This document shows positions 39,287 to 52,769 of a DNA stretch of 64,000 nt, one piece after another. This stretch comes from Turritopsis dohrnii. Taxonomy: Eukaryota; Cnidaria; Hydrozoa; Anthoathecata; Oceaniidae. Under the pieces are notes generated by a model. It was not told the origin of the DNA, did not search any database, and worked only from the letters and a program-made list of their open reading frames with translations. The stretch covers positions 62,001-126,000 of the forward strand of contig BQMF02000487.1 of NCBI GenBank assembly GCA_027922465.2, in the 5' to 3' direction. Position 1 is the stretch's first letter. Every line of letters starts with the position of its first letter. A program made the position numbers and the translations under genes.

Positions 39287-39794
39287 ATGTCCTTCAAAAT
39301 TGACCCAAGTATACAAATTTAAAAAAAGAAATTTGATCCATTAGAGAATTTTCTGTGGAACAGTCAATTATATTACCAAAAAGTCTCAATTTAAGAAAAA
39401 GCACCATAAGAGCTATTTCAAGCCATAACCCAGTATATATATCATTCAAAGAAGCAATGAAAACGAATTAAAAAACAACCCAGGTCTGAAGATGTCTACT
39501 TCACCAGGAGCCAAAATTACTTCATGGATGATGACGTCATCCAAAACTAAAAAGTGGATAAATAATTGGTCATACGGGTTGCCAATTTGTTATAAAAATA
39601 TTTAAGTTATTCAAATATTCTTTTAAGTTATAAGGTTTACAAAAAAACCCACTGACTTCCTGCTGTCATAGGCTGCATTTTTTTTTTTTATTATAAAATA
39701 CATATCCATGTATGCAGTACACACATTAAAAAATGCTATAGCAATGACGCTTCAGCATCATGATTAAGGTGCAGCCATATTGCCTATCGGAATC

Positions 39795-42204
39795 ACCATC
39801 TCTCCAACCTCGAACCCAGGGTTTCTTGCCTTTTCGATATACGGATGGCGGCGAAGAAGACCCTGGTCCCGGCTGCTCAAAATCAACAGTATAGGTGTTG
39901 ATTTTAATTTATGCAATATTTGCCTCAGTAAGCCCCACATTTTCATAGTTGCTTTTTCAAGTAAGCAAGTTCTGCATAAATTATGTGAAAAATACTAGGA
40001 AGACGGCAATCCTTAGTATTTCAAACAGAAAGATCAGAAGAGAAGGGTTCACGATTAATAAACATGGAAAATGTTGTGAAGCTTTTTGAAAGGCTGCAAC
40101 TTGCTTTGTTATCGTGCAACCTTGATAATATTTGCTTCAAAGCTAAACAAACTATTTGTTTTGAACATTTGTTATTTGAAAGAGATGTTATTGCTGTTTT
40201 ACCAACTGGTTATGGGAAATCTTGATTTATCAGTTGCTTCTTAGCTTTTTACGAAATAGAAAAATTTCAAAAATAGTTATCGTTATTAGTCCCCTAAATT
40301 CGATCATTGAAAACCAGATGAATTTTTTAAACAATATTGGTATTCCTAAGAGTAATGCAGGAAGAGAATTTGCTATACAGATAATATTTTTTTCAGAAGG
40401 TAACTGTATGTACTACTTATGAGGAAGAAAAGGATATAACATTTCCCCCCGTTGATTCTGGAGGGAGAGCTTAAGTTGTTTTCTGTCATCCAGAGGGGGC
40501 TCTTAATGAAAAAACTTTAAAGCTATTTCGGAGCCAAGTATATCAAGATAATGTTGTGGCTGTGGTTAATGAAGCACATTGCATCGAGTTCGTGGTAAGA
40601 AATATATTGTTATTTGAAAATTTCTACTGTATTGGTTTTTTATCATAAAAACATGATCTTTGCTTTGTGGATATCATCAAACATTAAACATAACAATTCA
40701 TATAAAGATATAGCTCCTTTATATAATATTAAAGTACTGTCATTGTTCCTGATTCACAACAACAAACAATATGGAATGTAAGTTAAAGCAAATTCCACAC
40801 ATTTTTAAATTAAAAACACTGCACATCACTCTGGATCAAACTAAAACAAATAATTCTACTCAGTTACATTTTATAATCATGATCTTTGTTTATTTTCACC
40901 TTTGGAATTGGGAAGGTCATTCAGAATTAAGATCATTGACAATTATACATACTAAACTATGAAAATATAACTATAGTATAGCTATTTATTTTACGTAACA
41001 TTTGTTTTTTAATTGTGTTTTATATACCAGTAACAACAAACCTTACATTTTTGCTGCAACCTCCTTCAATCAATAAAACTGTATTAGACGTACTAAAAAC
41101 GAATTGTGTTAACCTTTCATATCCAGTGTTTTTCAAGACTGATGGTGAACCTTTTCTGACACAAACTTTTTAAATTGATGTTTCATAAATTGTTTTCATA
41201 TCTTTGAAAATATTTCGTTTTATTCCCAAAAGTATGTGTGGGCAATGATCGTTAATGACCCCAGCAATGGCCAATGGTTGTTTTGTATTTAAAGCTGACA
41301 GGACTTTTTTTTCTTGCATCAGTGTTATTGATGTAGTTATGATTTCATCATAGCGTTCATGATATGAGATGTATATATGATTGCGTTGTGTCAAAATTAA
41401 GCTGCTTTTTTGATTCTATTGTAGTAACCATTGATTTTGCAGGTGGTTACGTGCTGGTTTCAGGTGAACCAGTAGACATTCGTTTAATGGAAAATTTTTG
41501 TCTTTATTCAATTTGACTCCAAGAAGGCATTGCGTTTTCGACAAATAGTTTCTGGAAGGCCGTCACCATCATGTATGTTTACACCACATACCGTTAAAAT
41601 TTTCCTGCTTAAGTTTTTCTTTCACCAGACACAGAATGTACTTTTAACAAAAAGCTATTGTCAGTAATTACTGCACAATCTGCATGTTCCTTCAACTCTA
41701 GGTTTTCGAGAATAGACTTTTTTTAGGTGTAATTTTCAATAACTCTTCATTCATTATGTAACTAAAAATTTATATTCATCAGCAACTGATATGCTACTTG
41801 AAAATTATGGGGAAGGAACGGCACAAATTAGTCAGAGAACTAAAAGTCACACTAGCAGCCTTTTTTAACTAAAAAATATTTTAATAAAATCATTATTGTG
41901 CTACAAGTTTGGCCAAAAACACAAGTAGATGAAGGGTTGATAAGTTGGAATGTATGCAAATTAATATAATGGTTTTCCAAAAACAACGAATTTATAAAAT
42001 TTTCTCTTCCAAACCACGTGCTCGGACTTTCATTCTCACTCTCTGTGTTTACCATTTTGATAAACAACGCGCTGCTTAAATTATTCGAGAATCCTGCTGA
42101 ACCAATGGAATCAGAGAACGCAGCAGCCGGGACCAGGGTCTTCTTCGCCGCCATCCGTATATCGAAAAAGCAAGAAACCCTGGGTTCGAGGTTGAGCATC
42201 TCTC
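39795..42204. mobile_element. Mutator-like element with 72-bp inverted repeats and 10-bp target duplication
   Basis: Element 39805-42194. Inverted ends of 72 bp with one mismatch begin CAACCTCGAACCCAGGGTTT and end at CCCGGCTGC. Flanks are ACCATCTCTC and AGCATCTCTC; copy A has one ATCATCTCTC with no element near 2345. Long inverted ends with a 9-10 bp target copy suggest the Mutator superfamily, but I see no MULE transposase. It carries a broken helicase gene (40063-40593). Confidence 0.85.
40063..40593 (+). pseudogene. RecQ-like DNA helicase fragment carried by the element
   Basis: Frame one (from ATG 40063) reads VIAVLPTGYGKS, the RecQ-type Walker A. A one-base loss near 40224 turns KSLIYQ into a stop. 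The next frame continues IYQLLLSFL, IVIVISPLNSIIENQM (motif Ia) and FLNNIGI to about 40420. A further frame at about 40470-40593 contains FCHPEGALNEKTLK and VVNEAHCIEFV, where the expected DEAH box has Asn in place of Asp. Motifs III-VI are not found. It is clearly dead. Capture of a RecQ-like gene by the transposon, or an element-borne helicase, are both possible. Confidence 0.75.
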
Positions 42205-45030
42205 GTTTCCAAGAAGATATCGTGTCGGCAACCATCTTTTTCTTTATGTTAATAAGCGATCAACGAAAGTGTTTGACACTTGTAATAACAACTATTTACT
42301 TTAGCTTCATGATGTTCAAACTGCATAACTGATGTTCCAACAACCATGACGCTGGATGCGAGTACAAAAATATTTATACCAATCAGCTGCTCCAACTACA
42401 AAACATGAATTACTTTATACTATGCATCCAAAGACATCATTTTCTTTTTACAATATCGTTTCTAAATTTAAGGGTAACCATAGACTTCAAATTCTGTTCG
42501 AATGGTTCACTTTTCAAACGATTTATTTTGAGGAGCGTGCTTAACGGCTTCTCTCTGTTGTTGTGACCTAGCAAACATCGACAGAGTTCCATAAGCTTTT
42601 TCGATGGGAGTACCGAACAAGTAGTAGATCTAAACAAATATTTTTCTTATCAGAAACATTACATTTGCAAACGGACAGTTTTTTCTCTAATTTGTACCCT
42701 CTCTACTAAGCATCTGATACATGGAATAAACACCTCCTATTTAGGGTCTCTTAATAACCATACAACAGGTGAACCCTTGTGTACAGAGACTACCTAACTA
42801 CCTGTGATGATGCGACTTAAAATAAAATAAAATGTAACATACAGCAATTATCTAGCAAAAAACGCCAATGTTTATAAACATTAGAAACCCAGCCATTAGA
42901 GGAGATACGGTATCTCACTCACAGTCAACAAAAATCTTCATTGCTGATAATTCATCTCCAAACAACTTTTGGCTAGACAAAATCCAAAACAAAAGTCGAA
43001 AAATAAAATAAAATGCGTTTTTTGTTACCTTTGGGACGAAAATCAAGAATAATGTACCGGTGACCGAAATGAATATGGTTAAGGCAACGATAATATACGC
43101 TATTGCGAATTTACTGCTTGTGTAGAGAGCTGATGCACATATAACACCAATGGCTGTCACCACTGATACATTGTAAACTGCCATCCCTAAATCATCATCA
43201 TCAAATTATCAACATTTCATTGCTGTATCCTTTTTTGTTAAAACTGGTTTTCTAAAATTTTCCTTTTACCACCCATCATTCACAGTGCGTGAATTTTATT
43301 TTAGTTTTTTCTGTGAGAAAGTACATATCAGAAATGTTTGCAAGCAATGTATAGTGATACCTGATGTTTTTAAAATCCAAACTTGTTTTATTTACATTTT
43401 TTACCCACTTGCCAAAAAATCCCAGTTAACTTTCGAAGGAAATAATGACGCCTATTTTGAAAAATTGGTTCAGTTATTTCGAGTGTCTACTATAATAGTA
43501 TGAAAGAAGAAGAGTGTTGACGTAAACCTCAGTATTTTACTGCTGACGATGGCTTGCTTACTATTTAGGAAAAACAAGCTGTTAAAAGTAACTTTACCAT
43601 TACCTATATATTTGGAATCGTTCAATAATGGGATACTGACATTTCTTGATTCCCAAGCCAGGAACGAGCCAATCAGTAACAAGCATCCTTTGTATGCGTA
43701 CATCGCCATTGTGAACTGAAACTGATACTGGCAAGAACACCGATAGAAAAAAAACGTTTCTTTGGTGTCACCATTAATCTAAATATCCACACAAAGAATA
43801 TGATATCCGCACAGAAAATATGATATTCACTCAAGATATATTTTATGCAGTACTTGAGATGTCAACGTTGAAAAGCTTTTTTTTGAACAGGTGGATTTTT
43901 TCTCGACATTTAAACTTCATATACGTAAGATATTGTCACCTCAGTTTTAATGTCGACCTCCCGCAATGAAAATGGCGCAACACAAATCCAGAAAATGAAT
44001 ATCACTCCATCAATTGACAACAGCAAAAACAATAACAAGCAAAGATGGCGGTTTTTGAGTGTCTAAAGAAGAACAGTCACAAAGTCTCGTATAGTGTTAT
44101 ACTTTCTAGCCGGAAAGCCATGTGACTTGGCCTTCAGCCAATGAAATTGGAATTGGTGCTTTGGTGGAGAAAATGCATGATCAAATGTTCTAAAATATTT
44201 TTTAGGATTTCTTCAACTCTCGACAGAGATTATTTTCATGACAGTGTGAACACTTACAACTCTTTTGCAGTTCTCTGATGCTTTTATTATTTTGTATACT
44301 CTCCAAGTCTTCAAGAAAAAACAGCTGAAGATCAACGTGAAACCAACTAAGACAATCAAGGTCAAACCCTAAAAGGTAACCAACTAGAGTTTCACTTTGG
44401 TTATGTTTCATTTTCTTATTCTGTAGAATACACTGTTGGACCTACGCCATTACCCTTTGGCAGCATCGTCAAAATAACTGAAACTTTTCATGTGACACAG
44501 CAGTGGATTATGGTAACAAACCATAGAACATTATGTGAACTATCTTATAGCGTTAAAAAAAGCCAAAAGAAACAACAATAAAAACTTTTAAAGTAACAGA
44601 GAACAAAGTTTTATGGCTACTCATCAAAACCCACTGTAGCGTCACCATTGTATTTTTTCATTATCGTTATCGATAATTTTCATTATTGTAGTCATTTTCA
44701 CGAAGAAACACTGTCTGTTAATACGAAAGTGTTATTATAAAACTTTGTGGAAAACCAAGAGGGGAAAAGGAAGAGCGAGTGGGGAAGAAAGTCTATTTTT
44801 ACGATAGAAACGTGTGTTAGAAAATGCAGGAAATTTTATCCTTTTTTTTTTTTTTTTTTTTTTATAATTATCAAATTTGGCTACATACAGATGAAAGTGC
44901 TGCAGTGAAGTTGCTTAAAAATGGCTGCAGAAAGGTTGATGTTTATTTACATTGGTGTGAATGTTTTATTTCTTTTCCCTTTTCTTAAAACTTAAAACTC
45001 ACGAAAATTTATAAAGTTAATTCTCTAAAG

Positions 45031-45100
45031 CCTTGTTCAGACCTGGCGATTACGGCGATTAATTTTTGTTTCGATAATCGCCAGGTCTGAACCAGGCCTA
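45031..45100. mobile_element. Tiny palindromic MITE
   Basis: About 66 bp reading GCC(T)TGTTCAGACCTGGCGATTA then its inverse TAATCGCCAGGTCTGAACCAGGC. Absent from the matching intron in copy A. Confidence 0.7.
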
Positions 45101-45293
45101 AAAGCTTCTTTCAAAAGTTAATTCTCATATCCATAGTAGAAAAAACAACGATTAATTTGTTTGAACTTGAAGTTTCATATCTGCGTCGCAGACAATCATC
45201 AAACTTTGCTGATGATTGTCTGCGATGCTCATAGTCTCGCATTGACGAACTGTGTAGTATTCAACAATCGTAAACAAGACGACATAAACCAAA

Positions 45294-45703
45294 TACCGTA
45301 TTTCCTCTAATAAACGCCGCCCTTTATTAAACGCCGCACTTTATCCAAACGTTTGTAGTAAACGCCGCCCTGTAACAAACGCCTCCCTCTATTAAACGCA
45401 GCATCTTGTAAAGCGGCGTTTATTAGAAAACAGGCTAAACAATCTCATACTAGAAAACGGCGACAGTGATATTGCTCTTCTTTGACATTTTCGTGCACAT
45501 ATCTTTTGTGCAAAACATTTTCACACAATCTTTTGTAACGTTTTTTAGAATAAGAAAACATCGTTGTTTAAGTTTGCTTCTGTCCAATTTTTCATTTAGT
45601 ATTAAACGCCGCTCTCTAATGAACACCTCCCTCTATTAAACGCCGCATCCAAAACGTTGAATTTGTAATAAACGCCGCGGCGTTTATTAGAGGAAATACG
45701 GTA
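45294..45703. mobile_element. MITE of the CCGTATTTCC family, TA target
   Basis: Element 45296-45701, flanked by TA. Ends read CCGTATTTCCTCTAATAAAC and the exact inverse. The interior is full of AAACGCCGC blocks. It lies in the intron between exons 11 and 12 of receptor copy B; copy A lacks it (empty site near 5008). Confidence 0.9.
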
Positions 45704-48394
45704 CATGAGGATTCTTTCAAAATTGAAATTTCACATACACTACACATGATCTCCATCTCTTTGTTTGTTAAAAATCTGGAATCCAAACCATACAAGATTA
45801 TAGCTGTGTAACAGATGAAAGCACCAGCAAGGATTCCGTTATTGACCAAAGGTGAAGACATCTTGATAACCCTAGAACATATTGGCGTTGACATGTTCAG
45901 GGACTGCGAAGCAAAATTTCGTTTCAGGGGGCTAAATAATCAGGCCAAAGAAAATTTTTGCGAATTTTATTGGACTAGAATGGCTAAAACTGTAAAAAAA
46001 ACCATATCGACAAAATTATTGGAGGTCCCTAATCTTGCATATATTTTTTTTTAAATAAATGATTTTAGATTTTGGGTTAGCAGTCAAAACAAACCAACAA
46101 GGATAATGAACAAACTTTTTTATATGCAACAAGTTTATAAGCAACACTAGTAAATTTCCTCAAAAAGTTAAGCAATAGCACTACCAAAATCTAAGATAAA
46201 TTAGCACCATGAAATTTTGAAATGATTCAACACTAGCATAACTAAAGCACATTTCTTATAATTGTTACACTAAGTGGCTACACTAGATTGTACTCTCTAT
46301 GTAATGATTTGAATGTCCTAGATTTTGTACTTAGATACTTAACTAAACAACTTAAACGTACACAAAAGTTTTCAAGACTGGAAATACATATATTTGTTCG
46401 ATTAATGTTTAGAAACAAATTAAGCAACATTACTACTATTAACTGGCCTTGGTTACTTATGTAAAAAGACGTGTATGTGAAAAAATGCACTAATTGCTTG
46501 ACACAAACAACAGAGTTGAAAATACCCTAACACCTAGATTTTTGTAAACAGTTGCAATCTTCATAGTGATTAGTTTGGACGGAAGCCGATATTATTACGC
46601 TCTACATGCAAATTCGATTATTTTTAATTATATTTAAATCTATTTCAAGAGGGCCAGATAAATTGGCTCTTATCTTTTCAATTCCTCATGGCAAAGTTGG
46701 CGTGGCGGATTGCAAAGCGCAACAATTTGCTATCCTTACTTTTCATTTCTGTAATAAACATTCACAAACAAGAACGCAGCTGCAACAAAATAACCAAACA
46801 TGGCCAAGCCCCAAGCTCCTATGACAACTGGTAAATCATACGGTACAGTGGTAGACAGCAACAAATATGTGGAATCTCTTGTTATTTTTCCCTCTAGAAA
46901 GATGATCAAAGACGGATATAGCTAGCATCATATAAAAGGTTTTCAAATGTGACTATTATAAAAGCTTTACCTGGAAAAAGTGATTTTGGATCCCTGATGA
47001 AATCCAAATAATCGCGATCAGCCTTATACAACCCTATATCTACATTTTTATCTGAAAGAAACACATTAGAATCCGTGTAATCAATAAGCAGTGAAGGGTC
47101 GTTGCTCACACCCCCTTTAAGTACAATGCAATAAACTTTGTCGCAAGCGTGAAGTACATTTGGACATTCCGACCATTAAAGACTTTGGATTATCACTTTC
47201 AATGAACTTCAAATCTCATTGAAAAATATCGTTGATCGTTAAATTGAAATGTAAATGTTTTATATTTTTCCATAAGTTGCATAATTAGGAACTTAAATTG
47301 CATAATTAGAAACATTGAAACATAATCAATCCTGGATAAATGAACATGGGTGTAAAATTATCCATACATACGTTCTTTTTTTTCTCTATTCCATTTAAAT
47401 TGCTGAATAAGTATCTCTCCAAGTCTTTCATATTGAGCATTTTTATCAAATATGACTCGACCCTGAAAGTAAAAGGATGGAAGTAGCAGTAGGTACATGA
47501 GGTTCAGTGCTTCAATACTTTTACCGGCTAAGCTACTCTCCAATTATAAACTTAGAGTCGTGAAGAAAACGGTGTATTCCATCGTAGTTCATCAGAACTG
47601 ACAGGTGATTGTTCTCGTCAACCTCTTTTTCACACTTTCTTTTCCTTTCAATAGACCTTTCCCGAATTTCAGTTTAAATACTGAATTGTGACTGAGTTTC
47701 ATATCTTACCTCTCTTTTATGCAATTCATTGTTCCACTGATTTCATTACTTTATAACTTAATGATAGTCTCTATTATTTCTAATTCCCATTCCAATAATT
47801 AGAAGTAGTTACAATATTAAAAGCGAGGTTAGACACGACAACTCAGCCACAATGCATCGTTTAAACAAGAATTCGGGAAGGTCTATTTCAAAAAAGGAAC
47901 TTTCATGCGATTACAACAAAAGTATTTTTAGTTGGAAAGAAAAACAAAGGTGTCAATATCGGTATTCCTAATATTCCATAGAAAGATATTTACCGAAAAT
48001 CCTTCAAAATCCAAATTCCGAACTTCTTCAATAAACCGTTCAGTATTATTCGCACCTTCGTCATGTAAACCTCCAGGTAAACCTGTGAAAATAGCAATCA
48101 TTAGTGTGTCATTTTCATCAAATAGTGAAATTCTTGTGGAAATCTTATGTGAAGTTCTTTTACCTTTTTCTCCATACTTTTTCAGAATCCTATCAAAAGC
48201 CAGTGCGTGCGTACGCATACACCGCGTCAAAACCGAACATGGAATCCACTCTGTATTGGCTAGCTGGTACAGGCTTTTCTGCAAGAGTAAGATTTGGGTT
48301 TTTCGATCTTCGACGCCAAAACTTCAACCATAGTCTGTCTTTAACAAGTCTGACTTGCTCCCAAATCTTTTCTGCAGTCTTAAATGAATAACCA

Positions 48395-49555
48395 TCTTGT
48401 TATTCCTTCACGTTTACTTCTCATATCTCATTTTTATCTCGTATTAAACCCTATAAAACCCCTTATCCATTCTCTTAATATAAGTTCACTCTTTCCTAAC
48501 ATTCCTTTTGCAGCGATGGTGTAGTGGTTAATACCTTTGAGTACGACCAGTGTTCGAATCCAGTCATGTCGTATGTCGATATTCCACTCCGATGTGCTTT
48601 AAAAGCAGCGTATCAGCCCATTAGGAGTCATCAACTGACTGCACACTGACCATCGGACATGTTAGAGCAATACTACCTGGTGAGTCAATAAAAGTACCGG
48701 TGTTTCATAAAAAATATCTTTCGATTGAAAAATAGTTATTTTTATTTCTGAAAATAAAAATCCTTTACCTATATTTTGAGATATCACTTTTCTAATTTGG
48801 TTGAGTAGAAAGTAAGTTATGGACAAGAAACTGGAAGTGGTCCTTGTAAAAACCTTTGAAAAATGGACGAAAAAGCCGAACAAAATATTCCTGCGAGATT
48901 CTTTGATGAATTTCGATGATGTTAATGAAAAGGCTATGGGAATTGAAAGAAAAGACACAATTTGTCTGCTCACCTCTTTAGTAATATTTATCCTAGCAAA
49001 CTGGATGCATACCCGAACTCTTTGTTCTATGGAGTTGCGGCACTACTCAATATTTTATACAAGACACTCTTTATAAAACGTTTCAGTGAACAAAGCTTTA
49101 AGAAAATTTTCAAAATTTTGAACTTTTTACCTTACTTAATTATTGGGAATAAGAAAAATAAGTTTCAGCACATTTAATTGTATATGTTCCCTGTTGCTTT
49201 GCAATAAAAACATAAATTTAGTATTGAGACATTTTGCTTTATGTTTTATGTCCATAACTTTTTTTCTACTGAACCAAATTAGAAAAGTGATAAACCAAAA
49301 TATAGGTAAAATTGTCCTCTATGCAGAAATAAAATAACTATCTTTCATAGTTATTCAATGGAAAGATACTTTTTGTGAAACACTGGTACTTCTTTTTGAC
49401 TCAACTGGTATACGTATCTCTGGCGGTACGTCGACTACTAGTTGCAAGACGGCGGGCAGAAGAGTCAACCGTTATGGATGGAACCCCAAGGATCAAAAAA
49501 CCCCAATTACTAACTTACTTGCTTACGAACTACGGGAGGTAAATATACTTCGTAA
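48395..49555. mobile_element. Copy-B-specific insert with tRNA-like head and inverted arms
   Basis: Absent from copy A between receptor exons 6 and 7. At 48511-48585 it has a tRNA-like module with an A box (TGGTGTAGTGG, 48517-48527) and a B box (GTTCGAATC, 48552-48560), the pattern of a SINE head. At 48670-48835 and 49240-49410 lie inverted arms of about 165 bp (shared: TTTTCTAATTTGGTT, ACCTATATTTTG). The sequence between the arms has open frames without a known domain. Confidence 0.65.
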
Positions 49556-52500
49556 CAATTAAGAATAACATTAACACATAAAATAGTGGAACAGCAAAAT
49601 CATCTTCTTATCGGAACTCCATCAAGAATTTGCTTTGCCACAGAGAGAGAAAGCATACCATATTAGCCACAGTCAGTCTGCCATCTCTTCTACGTGGAGA
49701 GCGTTTACATTGAATAAAGCCATTTGCTACTTCTTTCAGTTGAGTGGCTGTACAGTTAAAATATCCATCATAATTAACATGATTAAACCAATGATCATCA
49801 AGAGATAACGGTAGAATCCATTGATATTCTGGATGGTACATTTTTCTGTGATAAGCCTAAATTTAACACCAAATCTTTATCTGTAACATCATTTTTCGAA
49901 ATGATATAGGCAATTTATCTAAGTATCCTTTAAAGCCATATAAATCATCCCAGCCGGCACAATTGTTATTAAAGATCAATTAAGATACAATCAAATGTAA
50001 TGGCTTTAAACTGTATTAGCTTTGGGCGATCTAAGGGCTTTTAAAACTTACGTAATGATGGGTTAAGATTTCGAAATCAAAGGGTGGCTGTAGTTGATTA
50101 TTCATAAAGGGGTGATTATTAAATGTGTTCAGAAAATAGGTGGGTACTTTAAGTATAGAACCAATCCAAAAAATATATGTGAAATACAAATCATAAACGA
50201 CAATTTCTTGCAACACATCTATTTATTGACAATGTGTCAAGTATTCAATGTCCATTATCAAGTCAAGACTTTTTTACAAAACATAGCTCTTTTATGCAAA
50301 ATTACAAGTGACTTGATAATGGGCGTTCAACGCCCAAAACGTCAATAATGAAAGAAACTGAGCAAAAAACTGTCATTTACGTTTTGTTTTCTCACATGGG
50401 TGAGTGCTTATTTGAGAATCTCAATTGCATTTCTGGTTTTCAGTATATTGCAGATAACTTTAAAGTGGGAGATTCTGGCACGGTAACGACTTAAAGTAGG
50501 TTTCCATTGAAATACTTACATGGCAGAACACGTGATGCGCATTGCTATAGAATACTCCAACAATGATTTTTGCATCAGCAGCCTAAAAGGGAGCAAATTT
50601 TTAAGCCTGATTTCCGATAGAAAAAATTTATGCGCGTATTGTACAAGAATGTGATATCTGATTGACCAGATTGATTAATCTTGACATGTTTCGGTACGAT
50701 GCGATACGATGCGGTACGGTACGGTATGATACGCGAAAACTTCAAATAAATGCAACTTTTTCAATGCTGTATTCAAACTTTTTTAAGCAATCAATGAACT
50801 TCACACATATTTGATATGAAAGAAAGGACCTATTCATATCTTGCCAGGATCTATTCATGCATATTTAATATGGTCTCTGATCACGTGATGGAAGTAATGT
50901 AAACAAACAAACAAGCAACTTCTAAACGTCAAAATTTCACAAACCTTGATAGCATTCATTTGTGTGGATAGATCAGAGAAAGAATCAAATCCTTGTAGCG
51001 TCACAATGTTGTAACCCCATTGTCGCAAGATCTCATTCAAATCAAGTGCAACCTTCAATGGAAGTCATGGTTAGTTTGTTCTAATAAGGAAACAAGAAAT
51101 TTTAACGATGAAAAAAATAAAATAAACGCCCCGTAATTAGGCAGTTGATGTAATTTTTCCACCTTGAATGAACCTAACATCATTACAATTGCAATAAAAT
51201 TCAGGGGGCAAAAACGACGATAATTAGGACTTAAGAACCTTTTTTACATAAAACTTGCTTCGTGATCAAAACCTATTGATTTTAACACTAAATATGCTTT
51301 ATAACAAATAAGTAATCAGAACAGTTCTACAGTAAAACCCAACCAATCAGAACAGTTCTACAGTAAAACACAACCAATCCGGAACAGTTCTACAGTAAAA
51401 CCCAACCAATCCGGAACAGTTCTGTGCATCTTTTTTTTTCTTTCTAAGACCTCATCAATAATCTTTCGAACAATTTTGTAAGTTTTACCTGTGCCAATTG
51501 TGCAACTCGGTATGGATATAATATAGCCATACGCTTCCATTGAAATTGTTTCAGTACTTTACCCAAACTTTTGTATGATGTTTGCGTTGTTGGAGGAATT
51601 CTAACTAAATAAGGATGTCTTTTTATCTCCTGTTGATAATCCTTGTAATGGAACTGTTTCAGAGAGGAGCCATAAGATATCTAAATGATTCAAAGGAAGT
51701 TAGAACAGAGTGGTGTGTATTCTTTTTCTTTTGCTTTTATAAACTTTATCTGGTAAGGTCACGTGGTAATTGACACCATAACGAAATAAATAAAACAAAA
51801 CCAAAGAAGTTACCCAATGGGCAAAATGCGTCATATGTCTCTGCGATCAAGGGCATTTTTATTGAAATAGTGTGTATATTTCTATAGAACCACGCTCCTT
51901 GGCAGTAATTTTTCAACAAATTTTCCCCTACTGGGTTAAGTATTTGTTAAAGAAGATGAATACCTGAGGAATATTTCTTTTTGTAGCAGAATAACCTAAA
52001 ACGATGGTTTGGCGACTGTAAGTATCCAGAAGTCCATGAATGTGAACATTTGATCGCACGAGATGAAAAAAACTGACCAGCGTATATCCAAGTCTATTCT
52101 GCGAAATAAGGAGAAAATGAATGTTCATCACATGATAGAAGTAAAGATTGAAAGCTCTTTGTTGCCATTTCCAAAAATGAACATACTTACAACATCTTCC
52201 TCACAATGCAGAACTATTTCATGATTTTTCAAGATTTTTCCTTATTGATCAACGTCGCAGCAAAAATCAATGGTGATTCCAGCATTAACTTATCATAATT
52301 TAAATGACCATACAATATACAACCCAAATTTAGTTTTTTCTTGATTTCAATACCTTCACTTTCAGAGGATAACCATAGGATTGAAAACAGAAGTATTTGA
52401 AATAACATTATTTGTTATGAGGAGAGAATCTGAACGTTGCTTGTCTCGTACAAGTGCTTGCTACAATTGATCCAATTGAAGTTACATTTTGTTTTATTGA

Positions 52501-52652
52501 TGACATATTTTAAAACATTGTCATTGAAATTTCAGAATTACTGTGATTAGAATCGATTAAAGTTAGTAGTCATAACAATTTTGTTGTTTAAGGATAAAAA
52601 TATGTCATTTTTTAATACGCCTTTTTCCTGTAAAGATAATCAAAAAGCGGCC

Positions 52653-52769
52653 CAGTGGGCAAGTTTATTGAAAAACCACTGCAAATGAGTGCTTTTCTGT
52701 AGAAACATACACATTATTTCAATAAAAATGCTCTTCTTTGCAGTGACTTTTTGACAATTTTGCCCACTG
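52653..52769. mobile_element. MITE with CAGTGGGCAA ends
   Basis: 117 bp, CAGTGGGCAAGTTT at one end and AATTTTGCCCACTG at the other. It is the best preserved of the family and lies upstream of receptor copy B, where copy A lacks it. Confidence 0.75.

Larger units (their letters stand above)
42507..52408 (-). pseudogene. GABA-B-like metabotropic receptor, copy B (16 exons, frameshifted)
   Basis: Exons match copy A one for one: 52191-52408, 51961-52116, 51489-51680, 50945-51052, 50520-50582, 49659-49856, 47994-48378, 47372-47462, 46971-47051, 46740-46827, 45739-45871, 44258-44368, 43940-44062, 43604-43727, 43029-43186, 42507-42629 (exon 2 limits approximate). Exon 1 has a 4-bp deletion near 52237 that brings a stop at about codon 57. 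Exon 7 has a 4-bp insertion near 48195 (GTGC doubled), again followed by a stop. Exon 2 lost about 33 bp including its old acceptor, but a CAG|AAT acceptor keeps the frame. The C-terminal exons are well kept ([27 protein letters not shown]), so inactivation may be recent, polymorphic or partly assembly error. Confidence 0.85.

Noticed and set aside
48511..48585. Functional tRNA gene
   Set aside because: A and B boxes are present but the arms do not fold into a convincing cloverleaf with paired acceptor stem; a SINE head is more likely.
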